DNA of 64,000 nucleotides, taken from assembly GCF_900496995.4 (NCBI RefSeq), contig NC_044006.1, positions 32,363,120-32,427,119 on the forward strand, read 5' to 3'. This DNA is from Aquila chrysaetos chrysaetos. Taxonomy: Eukaryota; Chordata; Aves; Accipitriformes; Accipitridae. Made by a program: the position numbers and the translations under genes. The first letter of the stretch is position 1, and each line of letters starts with the position of its first letter. Below the pieces are notes generated by a model, which made no database searches, had not been told where the DNA came from, and worked only from the letters and a program-made list of their open reading frames with translations. Below are positions 26,401-36,767 of the stretch, in pieces.

Positions 26401-29400
26401 AACACTAAGTAGTCAGATTTATGTAGAATCTAGTCCTGCCAAAACTGGGTCTTAGGATTAGACTGTACCTCCAAGGTGCTTATGAAGGAAGGAAGCCCAC
26501 AGACCCAGTGCTTGACCTTGCCGTCTCTGACTTTTAGACAAAATAACCAATTTAGCATCTCTTGGGAAATACAGTTTATCACCTCTCCTAAACCTCGTTT
26601 TCCTTCTGTATCCCAGCACCTCCAACCCCTCATTGAGTTTGCTCAGGAGAGAGTTAAGACTGTACGTGTGACCCAGCAGGGGAATGTGAAGAGAAGAAAA
26701 CAATTACTTTTGCCCTCCTTTGCAACGTGATTCGCAACCCTTTGCACATCCTTTGTCTCTTACCACAAAAAGTGACCACCCTTTTTGTAAGGGCAGAACA
26801 GTGGCATTTCCCACGCAGCTAGGGGAGACATGACACAATTGAACTTCTTTCCAGTCGCATTTCTCTGACTCCTTTAGCACAAGCTCCTGGATGCACCAAA
26901 GACGGAAAAGCAGTCATAGAGATTTCAAAATGCTGTCTATGACTCAGCAGTGAGTCCTTCGCAATGTCCTGTGGATCAAGTACCCTTAAGATCCAGCATT
27001 TGAGGACTGGGATGTTTCGAGTGGAAAGGGTCTGCCACGTATGAACTTTCTTACAGAATTTTCCATGGATTGAAGAAGGACTGTTGTTCCTGAACTCCCA
27101 TGCCTTGCTATGAGATAGAGCAGACAGGTGTGGCTGTAACTCCAGCACAAGTAATAAATACAATTTAGCAGCTACATTAGCATAATTGCTTGCCTAGTCA
27201 GCTAGCATGCAAAGTGCACAAACAAGTATCATAACAGTTTTATTACATGTACATGCTTGTGTTTCCTTGAGACGTGATAAAACAAACAGATCAGTAATTT
27301 TTATACGAGCAGTAAAAAACCTAAAAAATGCAATGAGTAATTTAAAACAAACCTTAAGAAAATTGTGTCTTTAAGAAATCTTCTCCAAGCTGCACCCCAA
27401 TTGTATTTTATCAACATGAAAGAAAAGATATTATGACTAAATGTATTACCGATCACAAAAGCTTACATTTAGGTAGCTTTTGTTTTGCTCCATTATGAAA
27501 TATACTTCACTGCAGTAATTTATACTCTTCAGTGTAAAACCAACAGGTGTGATTCCATCTGGAAACATTTTAAATGGGAGATTGGTTGAGAAATGTCCCC
27601 ACCCTTTCTTTGTTCAAACAACAGATAAGGAATGTGCCTCTTATTTCTCAAGTAGAGTATTTAGTTCTTGCTGATAAGATTGTACAGTGCCTTTTGAAGA
27701 GCTTGAATGTTAGTGAATTATAACTGCTTTAAATACATTCTAACAATCCGCTATAATTTCACAAACATTACATGAGCTAGCTAGCAAGTTTGTTAGTCAA
27801 AACAGAAAAGGTAAAACACCTTTGATGTTACACTGAGATGTGCTCAACTGTTAAATGAAGTAAAATCATCTGTTGGAGTTTGTTCATTTTACAAATGGCA
27901 CATTGTGTATGTTACAGTGAACAGTGGGAGCAGTGAGCAAGATGTGACTGAAGTGGTCTGTCAAACCCTCGGTTTGATTTATAATAATGGGGTTGCATTG
28001 ACATGAGAGTAAAATACAGCAAAGCATATCTTCACTGTGAGTAATACAGACTCATTTATACATTATAGTAGTATTAAATAAAAAGTCTCGATCACTTTCT
28101 AAAATAGTCCCACAATGAATGTGGTTATAGTGCCATGGGACAAATACTGCTTTGCAGGCAGTGATCAAACAGAGAGAAAAAAGTTGAACCCCCTTTTTTC
28201 CCTTGAGTTTCCAGTCCTCAGACTGGTGGAGCGAAGGGAATTGAAATAGCATACATTTTCCTGTTGTGGGTCTAAAGAAAGACTAATCCTGGTCTTTCTC
28301 TGGAACAGAGAACAAGCACAACAGTGGCTTCATGACGTAACTTGCCCAGCTTCAGTCCTCAAAGAATCTGGTCCCTTTGATTCTCAGTCGGACTGTTTGC
28401 AGGAAAGGGCTCGGTAGGACTTCAAGAAAACGTCGACATAGTTTCAGAGATGTCAGTGACAAATCCATCTCAGCTATAAAGTAGTTACTGCAGGAACACA
28501 GAGAAATCTATGTATTTATCTTCAAGATTTGCAACCCTTCCACATGAATGTACTAATTAGGAACCACAACATCTTATTTCTTTTTTTAATAGCCTAATTG
28601 TAAATGGACAACAAATGTTATTTACCATGGCTGAGCAAGAGAATGTCATTGTTTAAGCATGGAAATGGAATTTAAAGTTCTGCATTCAATTATGTTTGGG
28701 GTTGCCTTTCATTTGGAGTTAAACCTGGAGATTTAAAAAAAAATGTGGCTCCAATATTGTTTCTCTTTGTAGAATGGGAAGAATGTTGAAGAACACATAC
28801 AAGCTGCCTGTAACAGCACGAAGATTGTCTAAAACATAGTAAACCTCTTAGTTGTTCAAATAATCATGCATTGTATGAACATAGCTATTTTGCGTTGTTT
28901 GACTTTTCAACCACTACATTATGTGGCAGATTTTATAAACCAGAAGTTTCTGAAGTCTCATTTCTATTTCTTCTCTTTCCTTTTTCTAAGATACATTTTC
29001 TGTGAAAATGGTTCTTTCCTTTCTTTATCTCTCCCAGAGACCTCAACTTCTGGTGCACCTACTCGGTGTCAGAAGCAAAGTCATTATAAGAAAACTGCAT
29101 TTTTTTTTCCTTTCCAGCCTGAACTGAGAGATTCTATACATCTGCTAGTAACTTTGTAAATTCGAACTCTGATAAATTAAACACACAGCATTCTTCTCAG
29201 GCCACGAAAAGAAAAGGAAGACTGAGTACTGAAAGGAAGACTGAGTGAAACAAAAAAACCCCAACAAAATAGAAGGACTATCTTCTGGGCTTTAAGGCAC
29301 AGGCCAGATTGAAGATGAGGTGTACAGTTTCTGCCACACTGGTAGGGAAGTGCGGGCCAGGGCTGGAGCTGTGAGTTATTGGGAATGTGCAGCTTAAAAT

Positions 29401-31495
29401 CTGTTAACCCCAGAAAGCTGCTCTGCCCTTCGCTCTTCATTCCAGGGGGGTGAATTTAAGTACACAGGTTTAACCATTGGCTTTTACTGCTCTGGCAGAG
29501 GTCATTTTGACTGCATTTGCCGCAGCGCTACAAGCAGAAGCAAGTATTTAGCATGGCATTCATCAGAATTTAAAAAAAAAAATTAAAAAATCAAACAAAA
29601 CCCCCTTGCCCTCAAATCCATTGTTGACATGAATTTTTGAAATGTTTCATTTCAAAACTAAAATGTTGCACTTGTAAAAATGGCAACACTAGCCTTTTAG
29701 GTGAACATCAGTTATTCCAGGGAAACACATTTTGCAGTGTAAAACATGATTACTGCTGTACCATGACTACAATTGCCCTCAAAGGTGCAATTCTCAAGCT
29801 TTCCTTCCAAGAAATTGCTTATTTTTAAATCCATGGCATTACATCGTTGAGACGTGGTTTTACAGGTCTTCAGCTACAGGTCTCCACATTGCATCTTGTT
29901 ATTTTCTGCAGTGCACTGCATGCAGTTAAGTTCTCTTGTAAGTGCATGGAAGGAACTATTGCTGTTAAATGAGGGGTATGTATTCCTAAGGACTCTTCAT
30001 TAGGTAATATATGTTTGAACTATCTAAAAATAAGTAACAATGATAATACTGTAAAAAGCTTTTAAATATTTGGTTTTTAGGACATGACAGTCTTATTTCA
30101 TCCATTAAAGGGGCACGGTGGAATATAGGTCATATCCTAGCCATTAGCACTTACGCTTCAGTAGCAAACACTGGGGTTGAGTAATCTGTCACATGATCAG
30201 AATTCTAATTTTGATTTTAACACTAATTAATTGTATACTTTTTTCCTGTAGCAGCAAACATATGACTGATTTTCTACACTTCCTACCATTCAAACCCCGT
30301 ATTTTATAGAGAAATTGAAAGGATCCTTTCTGCCATTTATTTTCAGACAGTTTCTTACCACGGATTTGTCCTTCAGAAGGACAATTTTTCTAAACCCTAC
30401 CTTCCCTTCTTCCTCCCAGGTCAATGCTGCATTCTTTAATTCTTCTACCCTGGCAAGGTGATGGGGGATTTTGAGAATCTGGTTCAGGCAAAGTCTTCCC
30501 CAGCCAGTGTGACACCTGCATGAGGAAACCTGGCACTTTGTCCCACATGAATGCCTCCCAACCTTTCCCAGAACAGAGAAAGACAGAGAGTAGTTCTGAG
30601 TTAAACTCCTGACTGCCTTAAAGTAACATGTTAGCACTAAGGAATTTTTTTTTTCTGGAACTGACTCACTTTTTCCAACCCTGGCTCTTCTAGAAGAGTT
30701 ACTAGGAATCCCTAAATAACTTGGGCCAAGCCCAAAACCATAAGTGAAAAGGAATGCAAATCACCAGCCTTAGAACCACTCCTAACTTTACTATGTTTAA
30801 TTAGTTTATCACCTAAAACACTAATGGCATGTCCACAGACCTTGTGCCTCTACCTTCCCTTCCAGATTCACACATTTTTATCCTTTTGAACTGAGGCATT
30901 GTGAGGCCACATCATACTTGACTTCATTCATCATTTCTATGCCTGATGTTCCTTTAATGTCCTGTTCCTTTCTGAATAAAGCGGGAGCTTGTGAACTGTG
31001 TCGTCACCGCACCAGAACTATATTTGGGACAAAGGTATCATATGAAAGGTGAAGTTTCTGCACTATTTCTGTGCTAACCAGGACTCCAAGAGGCTGCACA
31101 CTGGGTCTGTCTGATATTTTTGTCCCCCTTGCCTGGGGTAAGTCAGGTTGGGCCACATCCCAGGTTTCCTGTCAGTACAAGGGTCCCCTGCATCACTGCC
31201 TCTGCTATTTGTGTCACCAGCTGGATTGATTGCTTTGATTAAAAAGCAAGCGAGGAGTTAGGGGACGCGATACGTGCTTCCTCCACAGCAACTCTCTAAT
31301 TGTCCTTGGCACCAGCGGAAAACGCTGCTCTCCGCCCATCCCAGGAAGCACACACCTTCTTCCTCCATAGTACTAAAGCACCCCTGGCCTTGCTTTGTGT
31401 CTCTCCTCCCTTGGTACAGGCTGTGGGTGGGTGTTTGTGCCCCTCTTCCTTCCTGGAGGGCGGACAGACCTTTTGGAAAGACCTGCAGCACAGTG
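20480..31495. other. Intergenic DNA without recognised gene
   Basis: No coding exon or RNA gene is supportable. One repeat fragment (22,722-22,795) is listed separately, and a faint 35-bp match to the palindromic family occurs near 26,265. Several AT-rich blocks (for example 27,200-27,900 and 28,580-28,760) look like possible conserved non-coding DNA, but conservation cannot be seen from a single sequence. The short direct repeat AAAGGAAGACTGAGT occurs twice near 29,214 and 29,232. Confidence 0.6.
22722..22795 (+). repeat. Fragment of old amniote interspersed repeat
   Basis: CCTAAGAACATAAGAAATGCC, then ATATTCTGTCTCTGATCATGG and GCAGTAGG match in order the reptile/bird repeat that I recall as 'aacataagaa..gcc..actgggtcagacc..agtatcctgtctctgacagtggccag'. 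An internal deletion has removed part of the middle. The fragment is non-coding and the family name is uncertain. Confidence 0.5.
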
Positions 31496-31499
31496 GAGT

Positions 31500-32830
31500 G
31501 ACTATGTGGTGGTTGGAAAAGCACAGTATTCCAGATGCGGTCTGAATGCCGAGTAGAGGATGGTAATCGCTTCCCCCATCTCCTGGCTGTGCTCCTGCTG
31601 ACACAGCCCAGGGTGCTGTTAGCCTTCATAGCTGGCTTGGGCTTACCCAGCTGTCCCCCAGGAAACCAGGCCCTTCTCCGCAGAGCTGCTCCCCACCCCA
31701 GTACCCTGCAGGGTGTTAGTATGTCCCAGATACCATTTGTCCTGGTTGAATTTCATTAAGTTCTTGTCATCCCATTCCTCCAGCCTGAGTGCCTCTGAAT
31801 GGCAGCTCTACCCTTAACCATATTGACTAGTCCCACCAACTTGCTGTCATCCGCAGACTGGATGAGAGGGCACTCTGTCATCTCCTCTAGGCACTGATAA
31901 AGACGTTAAACAGGTCAGGTCCCAGGATAGACCCCTACAGTACTCTACTTCTTACTGGCCTCCAGATAGAGTACAGCCCATTAACCCCTGTCCTCTGAGC
32001 CCTATCACCCAAACAGTTTTTTACCCAGGTGGTTGTCCATCCGTCCAGACCATAATGTCCTAATTTGGATACAAGATTGTGGAAGACGGTGTCCAAAGCC
32101 TTGCAAAAGTCAGGGTAAATGATATCTGCTGCTCTTCCTTCATACAAATCCAGTCATTTTATTACAGAAGGCAATCACGTTGGTGAGGCATGCTGGCTGT
32201 TCCTGATCACCTCCTCCTTCCTGTGCCCAGAAATGTGTTCCAAGAGGACATGGATTTCCACATGGACTGCAGTGAGGCTGATCAGCCAACAGTTTCCCTT
32301 TGGGCTTTTTTTTCAAGATGGGCACTACAGTTGTGTTTCTCCAGTCTTTGGGCACCTCTCCCAGTCTCCGTGACCTTTCAAAGATAAAAGTGCAGCCTTG
32401 CAGTGACACCAGCCAGCTCCCTCAGCACCCTTGGATGCAGCTCAGTTGATCCCATGCATGTTTATCGGTTGAGTTCTCCCATGTAATCCCTGACTTGATC
32501 CTCACCCATTGCTGGTAGTCCTCCTCCTTGAATCCTAAGCACAGAGAGCTGGGAGACCCTGATGGTAGGTCTGAGGCAAAGATGGCTCTGAGTACCACAG
32601 CCTTATCCGTTTCCATTGTTACTTTGTCATTTGCCCCCTTCGGGAACAAGCCCACATTTTCTGTTTTCAGTCTTTTATTCTTGGAGTTGTAGTAGAAGCT
32701 CTTCTTGTTGTCCTTGGGATCCCTTGCAAATCGTAACTCTAGTTGAGCTTTGACCTCAGAAAAGAGACTGTATGTTATTCCTTTGGACATTTGCAGCAGT
32801 TTCTGCATCAGCCCAGAAACCTGAGTTAGC
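31500..32830 (-). mobile_element. CR1 LINE fragment, decayed reverse transcriptase
   Basis: Read on the minus strand, three broken frames follow the order of the CR1 ORF2 reverse transcriptase. At 32,808-32,422, KAQLELRFARDPKDNKKSFY precedes the RT core. At 32,409-32,140, FERSRRLGEVPKDWRNTTVV and CLTNVIAFCNKMTGFV correspond to RT blocks 1-2. At 32,147-31,935, DFCKALDTVFHN and WRPVRSRVL correspond to the block-3 region. Past 31,935 the lower-numbered sequence still encodes a catalytic-loop remnant (SADDSKL where the family has FADDTKL), then AEKGL, and near 31,545-31,520 RPHLEYC. Stops and frameshifts separate the pieces, so it is a dead copy. The 5' part of ORF2, ORF1 and the 3' tail are missing. 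There is no functional gene. Confidence 0.92.
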
Positions 32831-35800
32831 TACTCTGATGGTGGAAATGTACGGAACGTTCAAATGCAAGTACTGAGGCTATTAAGAAATGTAATATCTG
32901 AATGTCCTGCATAAGCTTCAGTATAAATTGTACTCTTCTATATCTGTCCAAAGGCAGCTGCTTTGTTCTGCTTTGTCAGGGAAAATGTTAATAATTTAAT
33001 AATGAAAGGGAACTAATGAGGCCCATGGATTTGAGCCTCATGCTCAGATTATCCAGTGTCTAATGAAGTGTGAATTTTGACTGAAGCTTTTTCCACCCTG
33101 AGGGGAAAAAGCCACTCTCATCCATGCGGATTGTCCTGTGACTAATAAAGGGTGAGCTCACACTGCAGCTTTTGCTGTACAGGGAGTACAGGTAAGGTTA
33201 CTCTCCAGTACCTAGCCCTAGTTTCACGACACTTATGAAAACATGTAATTCTGGAGATAGCTACCCCTTTAATTCAGATTTGACCAGTGGGTTTGGGAAT
33301 TACTAGGGAGAATGGACAGACTGGCAAAGGCTGGTCCAAAGTCATTATTTAAGCCTCATGCACTTTGAAACATCCGAACATTTTCACTACTTTGCATTTC
33401 AAACACATCTAATTGGAAAGGTGCAAAATAATTTACATTAAGTATTAGCCTAATTTTTGAAACAGGTGAACCGTGATGATTCATCTTTTGAAAAACATAC
33501 CCCTTCTCAAATACTGTAGACTAACAATTTCATATGTGTTTATATACGGCATACTTTTCACAGATGGCTTACACATTTAGTATCTTATATAAAATAAGGT
33601 TGTTTCGAATGTGAGCCAGTAAGTCTTCTGTAAAAACAAATATTATCTACCATTTTCTTTCTACAGTAGACTAAGCTTGGATTTAGCAAAGAGAAATGTC
33701 ATCTGGTCTGATATGGATGCATATATGCCATAAGCAGCCTCTCAAATAGATGCATGAGGCTGTTGCTGTCACCTTTCCTAGACAAATACACTCAGGCTAA
33801 TGACTGACGGATAAGGTGTGTTTTGCTGTGGCATAGCTAATGTGTATTAGCTATCTTGTTTTAAAACCAGCGTGGAGACAAGGCACAGCACTTTTATTGC
33901 GAGGTAAACCAGGTGAGGCCAACCAAAAGCAGCAGCGTAGTGCTGACCTCCCCTAGCAACCTAGCTGCAGCTTGTCTGATTTTACAGGCACGTAGCTACC
34001 ACGTTAATTAAGTTTTCACTGCAAAAAGCCTCACAAAACCAAAACAAGGCCCTGTGCCACTGAAGAAAAAGCCCAGTGTAAGTGGCTGTATATGTGACAG
34101 GAGATTCATGTTATCCTGTTGGGGGAATGGTATCAGTCTCACCCGAGCAGCATGTGATCTAGTGTAAGCAGTAATAAAACTGCCTGAAAAAAGGCAAACC
34201 AGCCTGTATTGAATTCCAGCCCACTGTGACTGCCAGACTCCTTCCAGTCCCTGTTGTCTCCCCTTAAGTGCTGTACATATCCTTGACCCTCTACTTCTTT
34301 TTAGTCTCACACAGATTCATCTACACTCATCACATTGAGTAAAAGAACTGCTGTATTATACAAGTGACCCAAAGTATAGTATCTCACAACAGCAGTATCA
34401 CAGGTAAGAATATTCTTTTTTTGTTCTGCAAATGTATCCTTTTCCAACCGCTTGTTCTCCTGCATAAGAAAACACACATGCAAACGCACTGAATGGTTGA
34501 GTACATCTGAGCACGATACCCTGTGTGGCAGCGCAACAGATAATGTGTTTCCTAGCAAATATAAAAAAGCCCTTTAGGCCAAAATATTTTGAAAAGGGAG
34601 ACTTAGTAGCACTGAACTGAAGTATCATTACAACTTTCATACGTATATGGTCTTTGCAAGATGTGCCTTCTCCAACATGCAAATGAAACTTGAACAGAAA
34701 AACAAGTGGAAATCATAGCTATTATTAACTAGAAAGTGAGAGACAGAATCTAGACTTTTACAGAACAATAAACATTAGGTGTCATCTGATCATAGTAGGC
34801 TCAGAAATCCAAGTAGTGCGTGCTGCACAGCGGTGCAAACTCAGACATGAGAAATCAGTGATGATCAGGGAGCCGGAGGTGATGGGCTGGCTATTGCAAT
34901 CTCTTACATTAGGTCCATCTTGTAAATTCAGCAATCAGTTGTGTTTTATTGGTGTCAAATTGGTGTAAGAGTGGAGAATCAGGCCTACTGAATGGTCTAA
35001 ATGACGACAAAATGAAGACATTCTCATTCTCATTAGGAAGCAGTGATCAGAATCAACATAACCTGAAATCTTGATGTATTTTTTTTCTATTTCTCTTTTG
35101 AAACCTTAAAATAGGAAATCATTAGGTCCTTTTTATTACATATGATCACACTATTTCAGTTTAGTCTTTTTCTGAACTGTATTTTCTAGTTTAGATTATT
35201 CACAGGTGATCGGTTTCAACCTAAGAAATTCCAGGTTAATACAATAGCCCCTGCTGTACAGTGTAATATAAGCCATTCACGAAGGAATGACATCTAAATT
35301 TTGTCAAAGCATGGGGAAAACCAAAAAGCATTTATCAAACATTTTCTTAACATTGGGCTTCACTATAATGAGGTTTTGTACTCTCTCTCCATATATCTTG
35401 ATTGGCCATTTGTATTTGGAAAAAAAAAGGGCACTTTGCAAAGTCTTTCCTTTCCCTGGCTATTCAAAGATTTTCTTTCCTTGATCTTCGGAGGAAAGTC
35501 TTGCATTATTTCTGATGCTCCGACCGACCGCTTTGCTCATACCCTTTAGCACGTAGGAGCCTGAAAGCTTCTGTGGCACAACTGTTCAAGGCTTTTCCCT
35601 CCCCTTCATTATACGCACAGCCGTTTCCCTCCAAAACGGCCGCCAGGCTCATTCCCTGGCCTATTTTCTCCTCCTAGCCTCAATGTCACCCTTTCCCTTC
35701 ACTGCCCCTACTTCCAGCCGACCTCCACCATCCATCTTGATCCTATCCTCCTCACCACAGGGGAATCCAAGGGCAGCATGCCTCGCTGCCTGCACACCAT

Positions 35801-35930
35801 CGCTACCTCGGCGAGCTGCCCAGGACACAGGGGGCACCACCTCTGTACTCTCATTAATAATACGCTATTACTTCTACCCCCCTCACCCCTCACTTGCGAT
35901 CCGATCAGCCAGGGATCACAGGCGTGGCCA
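32831..35930. other. Spacer upstream of CpG island
   Basis: No coding exon or RNA gene is supportable. The block is AT-rich and becomes pyrimidine- and CpG-richer after about 35,560. A short match to the palindromic amniote repeat family is listed at 34,950-34,988. The most promoter-proximal 300 bp include CAAAACGGCCGCC near 35,632. Distal SNRK promoter elements may lie here, but nothing specific can be assigned. Confidence 0.55.
34950..34988 (+). repeat. Fragment of palindromic amniote repeat
   Basis: TTGGTGTAAGAGTGGAGAAT followed by CAGGCCT closely matches the right end of the amniote repeat that I recall as 'actggtgtaagtgagaggagaatcaggccc'. Only about 35-40 bases are recognisable. Confidence 0.45.
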
Positions 35931-36215
35931 TTTCACCACCATTTCAGTTAGCCCTCCAGTCCAGCGTCCCCTCCGGAGGGAGAGGGGCGGTGAACGAGCG
36001 GCAGCGTGGCCGCCACCCAGGAGGCAGGCGCGCGGGCTTCGCCCTCTCCTCAGACCTTCAACGGTTCGCCCTCCCCTCCCCTCTTATTTTTGCCATTTCC
36101 AGGGCGAATTGCCGGGCACCTTTAGGAAGCCGGAGCCCAGGGAGGGCACGAACGGGAGCAAGCGCTGACCCCGAGTGCCGCCGGCCGACCCACCCCCGTC
36201 CCCTGAACTGCCCCC

Positions 36216-36250
36216 TCCTGCCCTGCCCTGCCCTGCCCTGCCCTGCCCTC
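36216..36250 (+). repeat. (CCCTG)n pentanucleotide repeat
   Basis: Five perfect CCCTG units occupy 36,221-36,245 with partial units on both sides. The minus strand is a run of GGG triplets separated by CA, a typical G-quadruplex-forming pattern. It lies 100-150 bp upstream of the inferred core promoter and is likely length-variable. Confidence 0.85.
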
Positions 36251-36307
36251 CCCTCAGGCGGCCTCTCCCCCTCCCCTCCCCCCCCCTTCCCCCCCGGCCG
36301 CTCGCTG

Positions 36308-36326
36308 CCCCCCCCCCCCCCCCCCC
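36308..36326 (+). repeat. 19-base poly-C tract
   Basis: This is an uninterrupted run of 19 C within an already C-rich block. The G-rich complement can form a quadruplex and the C strand an i-motif. Run length is likely uncertain in assemblies, since such tracts are prone to sequencing error. Confidence 0.8.
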
Positions 36327-36346
36327 AACGCGCTTTCCCTTCCCCC

Positions 36347-36351
36347 ATTGG
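36347..36351 (-). promoter_or_regulatory. Inverted CCAAT box (NF-Y type)
   Basis: CCATTGGC is the reverse-oriented CCAAT box with favourable flanks. NF-Y sites usually lie 60-100 bp upstream of a start, so this would place initiation at about 36,410-36,450. The factor assignment is motif-based only. Confidence 0.5.
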
Positions 36352-36385
36352 CCCGCCGTGACGGCAATGGCGCGGCCTCCCCGCC

Positions 36386-36395
36386 GCGCAGGCGC
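36386..36395 (+). promoter_or_regulatory. NRF1-like site GCGCAGGCGC
   Basis: GCGCAGGCGC differs at one position from the palindromic NRF1 consensus GCGCATGCGC and is a common functional variant in CpG-island promoters. It lies 35 bp after the CCAAT box. Confidence 0.5.
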
Positions 36396-36399
36396 AGCG

Positions 36400-36767
36400 G
36401 CGCCCGGCTCGCGGACTCGCGCGGATGCCCGTTGCCCCGCCCCCCCCCCGCCCTCCTCCTCCTCCTCCCCCCCCGGCCCCCCCCCCCCAACGGCTCTCCG
36501 CGAGCCGCCGCGGCCGTTGTTGTCAGTTGCGCCTCGGAGTCGCCGCAGCGGCAGGGCCCGGCGGAGCGCCAGGCGGGCGGGCAGGAGCGGGGAAGGACTC
36601 GCCGCAGCTCAGCTGGGGTTCCCCGCTGCTCCCGCTGGGGTCTTCGACCCTTTCCCTCCCTTCCCGCCGCCGCTCCCGAGGGCAGTCGCAGCGGGCGCTG
36701 CCCATGCGGGGGGCGGCGCGGGGCGCGGCGGCCCGAGGAGACGCCGCCGCCGCCGCTGCTGCAGGCA
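36400..36767 (+). other. SNRK: Predicted SNRK non-coding exon 1
   Basis: The 3' edge is a strong donor: exon sequence CTGCTGCAGGCA followed by GTAAGT at 36,768. A second possible donor, CCG/GTGAGG, lies at 36,793/36,794. The 5' edge is unknown; 36,400 is a guess from the promoter motifs and the strand-skew switch. No sequence here encodes the known N terminus of SNRK, so the exon is untranslated leader. It contains one ATG (36,704) opening a short frame of mostly Arg, Gly and Ala codons, discussed as an upstream ORF. Vertebrate SNRK genes are known to start with untranslated exons. Confidence 0.55.

Noticed and set aside
31935..32808. Three minus-strand ORFs as possible host genes
   Set aside because: They are consecutive frameshifted pieces of a CR1 reverse transcriptase, hence a dead transposon.
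1..35900. Expected upstream neighbour genes of the SNRK region (such as POMGNT2 in mammals)
   Set aside because: The single large POMGNT2 coding exon would be an obvious ORF of more than 500 codons. None is present, so no neighbour can be called.
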